Below, piece after piece: positions 1 to 6,020 of a stretch of DNA of 8,927 bases. The translations under genes and the position numbers were made by a program. The notes beneath the pieces are model-generated. The model saw only the letters and a list, made by a program, of their open reading frames with translations, did no database searches and was not told the origin of the DNA. Source of the stretch: Candidatus Puniceispirillum sp. (GTDB lineage Bacteria > Pseudomonadota > Alphaproteobacteria > Puniceispirillales > Puniceispirillaceae); assembly GCA_016780525.1 (NCBI GenBank), contig JADHLR010000064.1, positions 1 to 8,927 of the forward strand. The letters run 5' to 3'. Position 1 is the first letter of the stretch; every line of letters starts with the position of its first letter.

Positions 1-117
1 GGCGATAAAATCTGATGTCCAAATCTCTTCATAAGAGGTTTCCGGATGCTGGTGCAGCAGGTGCCGCCAGCCCCGCATTTCACCCTGACGATCAGCTATC
101 GAATTAATTACAGCCAT
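1..117 (-). CDS. M20-family amidohydrolase, N-terminal fragment
   Basis: Only the first 39 codons are in the window; the gene continues past the left edge. Reading leftwards from the ATG at 117-115, the peptide begins MAVINSIADRQGEMRGW and continues into RHLLHQHPETSYEE (residues 18-31). This arginine-histidine-leucine, histidine-proline-glutamate pattern is the usual opening of M20D hydrolases of the HipO/AbgB type (hippurate hydrolase, N-acyl amino acid amidohydrolase). These are cytoplasmic metal-dependent enzymes that cleave an amide bond to release an amino acid. The metal ligands lie further along and cannot be checked. The start is supported by an AGGAG ribosome binding site about 8 bases upstream. 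The gene is divergent from the sarcosine oxidase operon, so it may share regulation with it, but nothing in the sequence fixes its substrate. Family assignment is fairly secure from the motif; specific function is open. Confidence 0.75.
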   Translation of the reverse strand, partial: MAVINSIADRQGEMRGWRHLLHQHPETSYEEIWTSDFIA

Positions 118-125
118 TGTTTTAT

Positions 126-130
126 CTCCT
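126..130 (-). promoter_or_regulatory. Ribosome binding site of the M20 amidohydrolase
   Basis: On the minus strand this reads AGGAG, 8 bases ahead of the ATG at 117-115. It is the main support for that start, because the gene is cut by the window edge and too short to judge by length. Confidence 0.7.
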
Positions 131-250
131 GACCATATGGCCACATAATGGGCCCGGCTGATGCCACTGACGCCGGTGCCGTGGCGCCTGACCATGATTA
201 TCTACTGTGCCGCAGTTCAAGGCTGGCGGTCAACCCACCCACACCGACAA

Positions 251-293
251 GGCGCGGCATCCACAACGAAAAAATTCGTGCGGATGCCGCGCC
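251..293. repeat. Perfect 12-bp inverted repeat with nested hairpin
   Basis: The left arm GGCGCGGCATCC (251-262) is the exact reverse complement of the right arm GGATGCCGCGCC (282-293), separated by 19 bases. Inside the spacer a second complementary pair, ACGAA (266-270) and TTCGT (275-279), closes on an AAAA loop, so the whole can fold as one long hairpin with a small internal loop. Neither side is followed by a T-run, so it does not look like a simple intrinsic terminator for either strand. The arm centres are 31 bp apart, about three helical turns, which would also suit a pair of operator half-sites. Its position between divergent catabolic genes suggests regulation, but that is inference. 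Confidence 0.7.
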
Positions 294-526
294 AAAAACG
301 ACACAGCGATGCGGCGCAAAAAGATCTGCATAAATGCGATAAAGCAGCCAGCAGATGATCGACAAACCGGCAGAAACCAGCTAACACAATGAGGTGTCGA
401 ATGAGACAAATGTAAGGTCGTTGCGAAGATAGGTTTTTGCCACCATCTGCGCATCATGAGGCGGTTATTTTATTGGATCAAAAGTGCCGGTGTGACGCTC
501 TATATGCAGGGGCAGACCCACCGGGT

Positions 527-533
527 GAGAGGG
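527..533 (+). promoter_or_regulatory. Ribosome binding site of soxB
   Basis: GAGAGGG lies 6 bases ahead of the ATG at 540. This purine-rich site supports the first in-frame ATG, giving SoxB a somewhat longer N-terminus than the actinobacterial homologues. Confidence 0.6.
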
Positions 534-539
534 TAACAG

Positions 540-1838
540 ATGGCAGACAATCAGCCAGACCGGGGACAACGCGGATTGCCCGGCGGCAAATCACGCTATT
601 CAGCTTTTGCGATTGCCAAAAACGCGGCGTCTTACCATCAGGATTGGCAGCGCGCATGGCGTGATGCCGAACCGAAAGCCGAATATGATGCGGTGATTAT
701 CGGCGGCGGCGGCCATGGTCTTGCCACAGCCTATTATCTGGCAGCCGTGCATGGCATGACGAATATTGCGGTGATCGAAAAAGGCTGGCTTGGCGGCGGT
801 AACACCGGCCGTAATACCACCATCATCCGGTCAAATTACCTGTGGGACGAATCTGCCGCCATCTACGAACATTCAATGAAATTATGGGAAGGCCTCAGCC
901 AGGATTTGAACTTTAATGTGATGTTCAGCCAGCGCGGTGTTTTGACCATTGCTCATAGCGAGCATGAATTGCGTGAAATGTCACGACGGGTGCATGCGAT
1001 CCGCTTAAATGGCATTGATTCAGAAATTCTCGGGCCGGATGAAATCAAAAAATTTGTGCCCACAATCAATATTGATCAGTCAATCCGCTATCCGGTGATG
1101 GGTGGTTTCCTGCAGCGCCGTGGCGGCACCGCCAGACATGATGCCGTGGCCTGGGGCTATGCCCGGGCTGCCGATGATCTGGGTGTTGATATCATCCAAA
1201 AATGCGAAGTTACCGGGCTACGCCGTCAGGGTCGTCGAATTGTCGGGGTCGAAACCAGCCGCGGATTCATCAAAACCAAAAAAGTCGGATGTGTTGTTGC
1301 CGGGCATTCCAGTGTGGTGGCGGCGATGGCGGGTATCCGTTTGCCCATTGCCAGCCGCCCATTGCAAGCGCTGGTATCAGAACCGATCAAACCGATTTTA
1401 GATACGGTCATTATGTCAAATGCCGTGCATATGTATATCAGCCAGTCAGACAAGGGTGAAATGGTGCTTGGGGCTGGCGTCGACAAATATAATTCCTATG
1501 CGCAGCGCGGCTCTTTTCCGGTGCCTGAACATATGCTTGCGGCGGCTGTTGAGTTGTTTCCGGTGCTGTCGCGGTTACGCATGTTGCGGCATTGGGGGGG
1601 CATTGTTGACACCTGCCCGGATGCCTCGCCAATCATTTCAAAAACAGATATTGAAGGCCTGTATTTTGACTGTGGCTGGGGCACAGGTGGATTTAAGGCA
1701 ACACCGGGATCAGGTCATGTCTTTGCTGATTTGATCGCCAATGACCGGCCCAATAAAATTGCCGCTCCTTATGCGCTGGACCGGTTCCGGTCTGGATTAC
1801 TGATTGATGAGCATGGCGCCGCTGGCGTTGCGCATTAG
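540..1838 (+). CDS. soxB: Sarcosine oxidase subunit beta (SoxB)
   Basis: This is the FAD-carrying catalytic subunit of heterotetrameric sarcosine oxidase, which oxidises the N-methyl group of sarcosine in the cytoplasm. The product has 432 residues. An ADP-binding beta-alpha-beta motif with GGGGHG lies at residues 55-60, followed by the family signature GGNTGRNTTIIRSNYLWDES (residues 86-105). TARHDAVAW near 197-205 contains His200, which by family alignment is the histidine that covalently carries FMN at the interface with SoxA. The stretch CGWGTGGFKATPGSGH (378-393) includes Lys386, matching the conserved lysine near the flavin. The end, LIDEHGAA before VAH, is typical. It is about 20-30 residues longer than the Corynebacterium protein, all at the N-terminus, where the RYSAFAIAKN block (19-28) is typical of alphaproteobacterial SoxB. 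It is the first gene of soxBDAG, with soxD 23 bp downstream. All key motifs are intact. Confidence 0.97.
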   Translation: MADNQPDRGQRGLPGGKSRYSAFAIAKNAASYHQDWQRAWRDAEPKAEYDAVIIGGGGHGLATAYYLAAVHGMTNIAVIEKGWLGGGNTGRNTTIIRSNYLWDESAAIYEHSMKLWEGLSQDLNFNVMFSQRGVLTIAHSEHELREMSRRVHAIRLNGIDSEILGPDEIKKFVPTINIDQSIRYPVMGGFLQRRGGTARHDAVAWGYARAADDLGVDIIQKCEVTGLRRQGRRIVGVETSRGFIKTKKVGCVVAGHSSVVAAMAGIRLPIASRPLQALVSEPIKPILDTVIMSNAVHMYISQSDKGEMVLGAGVDKYNSYAQRGSFPVPEHMLAAAVELFPVLSRLRMLRHWGGIVDTCPDASPIISKTDIEGLYFDCGWGTGGFKATPGSGHVFADLIANDRPNKIAAPYALDRFRSGLLIDEHGAAGVAH

Positions 1839-1848
1839 ATGGTCTTTC

Positions 1849-1853
1849 AGGAG
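1849..1853 (+). promoter_or_regulatory. Ribosome binding site of soxD
   Basis: AGGAG lies 8 bases ahead of the ATG at 1862. It favours the first of two adjacent ATG codons. The resulting start, MMLIECP, also matches the known SoxD N-terminus. Confidence 0.65.
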
Positions 1854-1861
1854 ATTTTGCT

Positions 1862-2248
1862 ATGATGTTAATTGAATGTCCATTTTGCGGCCCCCGCGAT
1901 GAAACCGAATTTTCATGTGGTGGCGAGGCGCATATTGCCAGACCGCTTGCCGAAAACAAAATCAGCGACGCCGATTTTGCTGATTATCTGTTTATGCGGG
2001 ACAACCCAAAAGGATTGTTTTTAGAACGCTGGCGGCATAGTGCCGGGTGCCGACGCTGGTTTAATATGGCACGCGACACAGTCAGCCATGATGTGGTCGA
2101 GGTTTATCCGATGGGCGCGTTGCCGAAAACCGCCGCCGCCAAATCTGTGTATAATACAAGCTGGCGGCGCGATACGGCTGCTGAACAGGCCGCCAAGCCA
2201 GCCCGTGCCAGCCAGAAACAAGCCGCGAAAGCCAGAGGACGTAAATAA
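1862..2248 (+). CDS. soxD: Sarcosine oxidase subunit delta (SoxD)
   Basis: This is the small zinc-binding subunit of heterotetrameric sarcosine oxidase, needed for assembly rather than for the redox chemistry. The 128-residue product begins MMLIECPFCGPRDETEF, as in known SoxD proteins. The zinc ligands known from the Corynebacterium enzyme are all present at the same numbers: Cys6, Cys9, His59 and Cys63 (in ERWRHSAGCRRWFN, 55-68). The block MARDTVSHDVVEVY (69-82) is also family-typical. Unusual is a C-terminal tail from about residue 104, rich in Ala, Lys, Gln and Arg, which makes the protein about 30 residues longer than the roughly 100-residue family standard. The stop codon shares its last A with the soxA start (TAATG), so translation of soxA is probably coupled. 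The assignment is secure; the tail's role is unknown. Confidence 0.95.
   Translation: MMLIECPFCGPRDETEFSCGGEAHIARPLAENKISDADFADYLFMRDNPKGLFLERWRHSAGCRRWFNMARDTVSHDVVEVYPMGALPKTAAAKSVYNTSWRRDTAAEQAAKPARASQKQAAKARGRK
2234..2239 (+). promoter_or_regulatory. Ribosome binding site of soxA inside soxD
   Basis: AGAGGA lies within the last codons of soxD, 8 bases ahead of the soxA ATG at 2248. Together with the TAATG junction it indicates coupled translation. Confidence 0.6.
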
Positions 2249-5200
2249 TGTTTAAACTTGGCAAACCGGCGGCGCAACTGGCCCGCCTCAACCGCGCCAG
2301 CCGTGTTGATCAGGCGCGCAGCATAAATTTTACTTTTGACGGCAACCCCTATACCGGATACGCCGGCGACACATTGGCATCAGCGCTATTGGCAAATGGG
2401 GTGCATCTTGTCGGGCGATCTTTCAAATATCACCGGCCACGCGGCATTTTATCGGCCGGATCGGAAGAACCAAATGCGCTGATCAGGCTGGGTCGGGGCG
2501 CCTATGCCGAGCCGAACCTGCGGGCCACGCAGATTGAAATTTTCGAAAACCTATACGCCGAGAGTCAAAACCGGGTGCCTTCGCTGGCATTTGATATTGG
2601 CGCCATCAATTCGATTTTGGCGCGGTTTTTCCCCGCCGGATTTTATTACAAGACCTTTATGTGGCCAGCGGCGATGTGGATGAAATATGAACATGTCATC
2701 CGCCATGCCGCCGGGCTTGGCAAAGCAGCGGATGATCACAATGACCCAGACCGCTATGAAAAAACCCATGCGCATTGCGATGTGCTGGTGGCTGGCGGCG
2801 GGGCTGCCGGATTAATGGCGGCGTTACAGGCAGCCCGCAATGGTGCCCGCGTTATCATTGCCGATGAGCAAAATGAATTTGGCGGTTGGCTGCTTGCCGA
2901 GGCCGGCATTGAAATTGACGGCAAACCGGCGATTGACTGGATCGGACAGATTGTAGATGAGCTAACCAGCATGCCCGAGGTAACGATGCTGCCGCGTACC
3001 ACCGTATTTGGCTATATGGACGCAAACTATCTGACGTTGAACGAGCGCGTCACCGACCATCTGCCAGACCGGCCGGCGCATCTGCCACGTCAGCGGTTGT
3101 GGAAAATTCGCGCCAAACAAACCGTGCTGGCACAAGGCGCGCATGAACGGCCACTTGTTTTTGCCGGCAATGATCTGCCGGGGGTCATGCTGGCAGGTGC
3201 GGTGCGCAGCTACATCAATCGTTACGCAACGCTGCCGGGCCAACGCGCGATCGTCATGACAAATAATGATGATGCCTACCGCACCGCGATGGCTTTGCAT
3301 GACGCCGGCGCCCGCGTCACCATTGTCGATTTACGCGCCAAACCAACTGGAGCCTTCATCCGTGAAGCCACCGCCGCAGGTATCGAAATACTGGCTGGAC
3401 ATGCGGTGATTGCGGCGCATGGCAACCGCCGGGTCGCGCGGGTTGAGATTGCCCCGCTTGACAGCACAGCCAGCGTTATTGATGGCGATATCATGCATCG
3501 TGACTGTGATCTGATTGCCATGTCAGGCGGGCTGTCACCAGCTGTTCATCTGCATTCGCAGGCGCGTGGCAAACTGCAATGGGATGACAAAAAGCTGTGT
3601 TTCAAACCATCGACAACACATGAAGCCAGCTTTAATGCCGGGGCTGGTAATGGCACCTTTGATCTGGCAGCAGCGATCAAAGAAGGCATCAGATGCGGCG
3701 CGCGTGCCGCCAAAGCTGCCGGATGTAAAAACAGCATGGCGGCGACCCCAGACAATTCCCTGCCAGACATTTCCCTGCCAGACATAAACCTGCCAAAACA
3801 GAGCTGGGCCCCATTGGCCGCATGGAAAATTCCAAATGGCCATGCCGCCGGAGCCGGCCCCAAAGCCTTTGTTGATTTTCAGAATGATGTCACCGCCAGC
3901 GATGTGAGCCTTGCCGCCCGCGAAGGCTATCAGTCGGTCGAGCATTTAAAGCGTTACACCACAATGGGCATGGGAACCGATCAGGGCAAAACATCGAATA
4001 TAAATGCGCTGGCGATTCTGGCTGATGCTCTTGGCAATGAAATTCCCGAGGTTGGCACCACAACTTTTCGCATGCCCTATACCCCATCCAACATTGGCGC
4101 CATCGCCGGGCGTGATATCGGCGCTTTATTTGATCCGGTCAGACTCACCCGCATGGATGACTGGCACCGCGATAATGGTGCCACATTCGAGCATGTTGGT
4201 CAGTGGATGCGCGCCTGGTATTACCCGCAAGCCGGCGAAACCATGGCCGAAGCCGTTAACCGTGAGGTTTTGGCAGCGCGGACAACGGCGGGTCTGCTGG
4301 ATGCCTCAACGCTTGGCAAAATTGATATTCGTGGCCCGGATGCTGCCGAATTTCTAAACCGCATTTATACCAATGGCTGGAGCAAGCTTGCCATTGGCCG
4401 GTGCCGCTATGGGCTGATGCTGAAAGATGATGGCATGGTCATGGATGATGGTGTCACCACAAGAATAGGCAAAAACCATTTCCATATGACGACAACCACT
4501 GGCGGTGCGGCTGGCGTACTGGACTGGCTGGAAGAATGGCTGCAGACAGAATGGCCAGATTTGAAGGTCTATCTCACCTCGGTAACTGAACAATGGGCCG
4601 TCGCCACATTGTCCGGGCCAAATGCGCATAAGATTCTGCAGGATGCCGGCATTGATATTGACCTGTCATCGGCGAATTTCCCGTTCATGTCGATGCAAAA
4701 CTGTCATATTGGCGGTTTGCCTGCGCGTGTGTTCCGCATTTCATTCACCGGTGAATTGTCGTACGAAATCAATGTGGCGGCGCGGCATGGTCTGGCCTTG
4801 TGGACACATTTAATGAAAGCCGGCGCGGCGCATGGCATTACCCCTTATGGCACCGAGGCCATGCATGTGTTGCGCGCTGAAAAAGGCTTTATCATTGTCG
4901 GGCAGGAAACGGATGGGTCAGTCACGCCGCATGATCTGGGCATGGACTGGATCATTTCGAAAACCAAGCCCGACTTTATCGGCAAGCGGGCACTGGCCCG
5001 CAGCACCATGGCCCATGACGACCGCAAACAGCTTGTTGGCCTGAAAACATCCGACCCGCAGCAGGTCATACCCGAAGGCGCGCATGCTGTAATCGACCCA
5101 AACCAGCCACTGCCGATGCAAATGCTGGGTCAGGTGACATCATCCTATTATTCGCCAAATCTTGGACATTCGATTGCAATGGCGCTGTTAAAGGGTGGAC

Positions 5201-5313
5201 ATAATCTGCACGGCCAAACGGTGTTTTTTCCACTGCTTGATGGCAGCGTGATCGAGGCGAAAGTGGTTGATACAGTGTTTTTTGATCCAAAAGGAGAGCG
5301 TATCAATGGCTAG
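2248..5313 (+). CDS. soxA: Sarcosine oxidase subunit alpha (SoxA)
   Basis: This is the large subunit of heterotetrameric sarcosine oxidase. In characterised enzymes it binds NAD+, shares the FMN site with SoxB, and holds the folate site where the one-carbon unit from sarcosine becomes 5,10-methylene-tetrahydrofolate. The 1021-residue product has a ferredoxin-like N-terminal domain (about 24-105) with no cysteine before Cys177, so it carries no iron-sulfur cluster, as usual for SoxA. A dinucleotide-binding domain follows with AGGGAAGLM (182-190) and GAHERPLVFAGNDLPG (297-312). Next come the central block with KRYTTMGMGTDQGK (568-581), a GcvT aminomethyltransferase domain (about 625-895, with GELSYEINV at 835-843 and GTEAMHVLRAEKGF at 868-881), and a GcvT C-terminal barrel (about 905-1010). 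It is slightly longer than the usual 970-1000 residues, partly because of a tandem-repeat linker at 502-516. It overlaps soxG by 8 bp. No broken motifs were seen. Confidence 0.97.
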   Translation: MFKLGKPAAQLARLNRASRVDQARSINFTFDGNPYTGYAGDTLASALLANGVHLVGRSFKYHRPRGILSAGSEEPNALIRLGRGAYAEPNLRATQIEIFENLYAESQNRVPSLAFDIGAINSILARFFPAGFYYKTFMWPAAMWMKYEHVIRHAAGLGKAADDHNDPDRYEKTHAHCDVLVAGGGAAGLMAALQAARNGARVIIADEQNEFGGWLLAEAGIEIDGKPAIDWIGQIVDELTSMPEVTMLPRTTVFGYMDANYLTLNERVTDHLPDRPAHLPRQRLWKIRAKQTVLAQGAHERPLVFAGNDLPGVMLAGAVRSYINRYATLPGQRAIVMTNNDDAYRTAMALHDAGARVTIVDLRAKPTGAFIREATAAGIEILAGHAVIAAHGNRRVARVEIAPLDSTASVIDGDIMHRDCDLIAMSGGLSPAVHLHSQARGKLQWDDKKLCFKPSTTHEASFNAGAGNGTFDLAAAIKEGIRCGARAAKAAGCKNSMAATPDNSLPDISLPDINLPKQSWAPLAAWKIPNGHAAGAGPKAFVDFQNDVTASDVSLAAREGYQSVEHLKRYTTMGMGTDQGKTSNINALAILADALGNEIPEVGTTTFRMPYTPSNIGAIAGRDIGALFDPVRLTRMDDWHRDNGATFEHVGQWMRAWYYPQAGETMAEAVNREVLAARTTAGLLDASTLGKIDIRGPDAAEFLNRIYTNGWSKLAIGRCRYGLMLKDDGMVMDDGVTTRIGKNHFHMTTTTGGAAGVLDWLEEWLQTEWPDLKVYLTSVTEQWAVATLSGPNAHKILQDAGIDIDLSSANFPFMSMQNCHIGGLPARVFRISFTGELSYEINVAARHGLALWTHLMKAGAAHGITPYGTEAMHVLRAEKGFIIVGQETDGSVTPHDLGMDWIISKTKPDFIGKRALARSTMAHDDRKQLVGLKTSDPQQVIPEGAHAVIDPNQPLPMQMLGQVTSSYYSPNLGHSIAMALLKGGHNLHGQTVFFPLLDGSVIEAKVVDTVFFDPKGERING
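3751..3795 (+). repeat. Three tandem 15-bp repeats within soxA
   Basis: Three consecutive 15-bp units start at 3751, 3766 and 3781. Units 1 and 2 differ at one base and unit 3 differs from unit 2 at three. They stay in frame and encode DNSLP, DISLP and DINLP (SoxA residues 502-516). They sit in the linker between the dinucleotide-binding domain and the central SoxA block, where length variation should be tolerated. It looks like a recent local duplication. Confidence 0.85.
5292..5298 (+). promoter_or_regulatory. Ribosome binding site that sets the soxG start
   Basis: AGGAGAG lies 7 bases ahead of the ATG at 5306. It selects this start over an in-frame ATG at 5267, which would sit deeper inside soxA without a comparable site. 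Confidence 0.75.
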
Positions 5314-5950
5314 CACATCTAAAAAAGCCAGTATGTTGCCGGGCCGCAGCGCCCTAGCCGGCAAGCCAGCCACACGCCACGCCAATCCCTATGCCAGTAA
5401 GCCCGGTGACGGCAAGCCCGGTGACAGTAAGCCCGGCTTGGTATTTTCCGAAATGGTGCATCTTGGCAAATTAAACCTGCGCGCCAGCAAATCGGCAAGC
5501 ACACAGGTCAAATCCGTCGTCGGCTGTGCGTTTCCAACGGCTGCGAACAGATCTTCGTCGGCTGGCGAACGCCATGTTGTATGGCTTGGCCCGGACGAGT
5601 TTTTGATAATCTGCGAGGCGGACAAGGACGCGGAACTTGCCAGCACGCTTGAAAGTGCACTGAAGACCCAGCATTGCGCCGTGACCAATATCACCGATGC
5701 GCTTGCCGCATTCCATCTAAAAGGCACTGCGGTGCGACAGGTTCTGGCAAAAGGCTGTGCGATTGATCTGCATCCCGGCAGCTTTACCTCCGGCGATGCG
5801 GCACAAACCCTGTTATCGCATGCCGCGGTGACCATGCTGGCGGTTGCAGAGAATGAGCTGATCGTTATCTGCCGCACCAGCTTTGCGCCTTATCTGCATG
5901 ACTGGCTGTTAGACGCGGCATTGGAATATGGCGTCAAATTCACCAAATAA
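5306..5950 (+). CDS. soxG: Sarcosine oxidase subunit gamma (SoxG)
   Basis: This is the gamma subunit of heterotetrameric sarcosine oxidase, structurally related to the GcvT fold and probably structural rather than catalytic. The 214-residue product starts MASTSKKAS. The recognisable SoxG core begins around residue 45. It contains VWLGPDEFLIIC (92-103), an NITDALAAFHLKGTAVRQVL stretch (128-147), and KGCAIDLHPGSFTSGDAAQT (149-168), the most characteristic family motif, then a C-terminal SFAPYLHDWLLDAALEYGV (192-210). The first 45 residues are low-complexity, basic and rich in Lys, Pro and Gly, and include a repeated KPGD element (31-45). The start overlaps the end of soxA by 8 bp (ATGGCTAG), implying coupled translation. 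It is the last gene of the operon seen here; no purU, folD or glyA follows. Confidence 0.95.
   Translation: MASTSKKASMLPGRSALAGKPATRHANPYASKPGDGKPGDSKPGLVFSEMVHLGKLNLRASKSASTQVKSVVGCAFPTAANRSSSAGERHVVWLGPDEFLIICEADKDAELASTLESALKTQHCAVTNITDALAAFHLKGTAVRQVLAKGCAIDLHPGSFTSGDAAQTLLSHAAVTMLAVAENELIVICRTSFAPYLHDWLLDAALEYGVKFTK
5396..5440 (+). repeat. Three tandem 15-bp units within soxG
   Basis: Units start at 5396, 5411 and 5426. Units 1 and 2 differ at two bases. Unit 3 matches unit 1 over its first 11 bases and then diverges, so there are about 2.7 copies. The units encode SKPGD, GKPGD and SKPGL (SoxG residues 31-45) in the flexible N-terminal segment ahead of the folded domain. Confidence 0.8.
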
Positions 5951-6020
5951 GCACGCATTGTAAGGCTTAGCAGATTTTTGTGCGAATGCTCGCTTGCTGT
6001 TGTTTGGCCGCTGTTATCAT
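5951..6020. other. Convergent gap between soxG and the mttB-like gene
   Basis: These 70 bases separate the 3' ends of two convergent operons. A bidirectional terminator would be expected, but I see only weak candidates: a 4-bp stem GCGA/TCGC around 5982-5993 followed by a T-rich but interrupted stretch, and an imperfect long-range pairing of the two ends. None is strong enough to call. Confidence 0.4.

Larger units (their letters stand above)
118..539. other. Divergent intergenic region, no gene seen
   Basis: These 422 bases separate the divergent amidohydrolase and soxB. Short open frames exist on both strands, but their products are arginine-, histidine- and proline-rich, resemble no family, lack good ribosome binding sites and overlap one another, so I call none real. 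The region should contain the promoters of both flanking operons. I found no convincing -35/-10 pair for either: a GATAAT hexamer on the minus strand near 197-202 has no properly spaced -35 element. The one strong structural element is the inverted repeat at 251-293. No glycine riboswitch core was recognised. Confidence 0.6.

Noticed and set aside
148..392. Three overlapping short plus-strand open frames of about 60-65 codons.
   Set aside because: They overlap in different frames, lack ribosome binding sites, and have compositions typical of random GC-rich frames.
395..408. TGTC-N6-GACA inverted repeat upstream of soxB as an operator.
   Set aside because: Arms of only 4 bp occur often by chance and I cannot tie it to a known regulator.
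230..457. A 75-codon minus-strand open frame in the divergent region.
   Set aside because: Its product resembles no family, is rich in Trp, Cys, His and Arg, and it spans the inverted repeat; it is most likely chance.
513..530. Small hairpin ACCC-ACC-GGGT next to the soxB ribosome binding site.
   Set aside because: The 4-bp stem is weak and there is no further sign of translational control.
3535..3945. A 136-codon antisense open frame inside soxA.
   Set aside because: It is a shadow of the soxA frame; its Gly/Trp-rich repeats mirror the 15-bp repeats of soxA on the other strand.
5267..5305. An earlier in-frame start for soxG adding 13 residues.
   Set aside because: It has no good ribosome binding site, would enlarge the overlap with soxA, and the ATG at 5306 has a well-spaced AGGAGAG.
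5976..6005. Intrinsic terminator between the convergent operons.
   Set aside because: The stem is only 4 bp and the T-rich stretch is interrupted, so it falls short of a terminator call.
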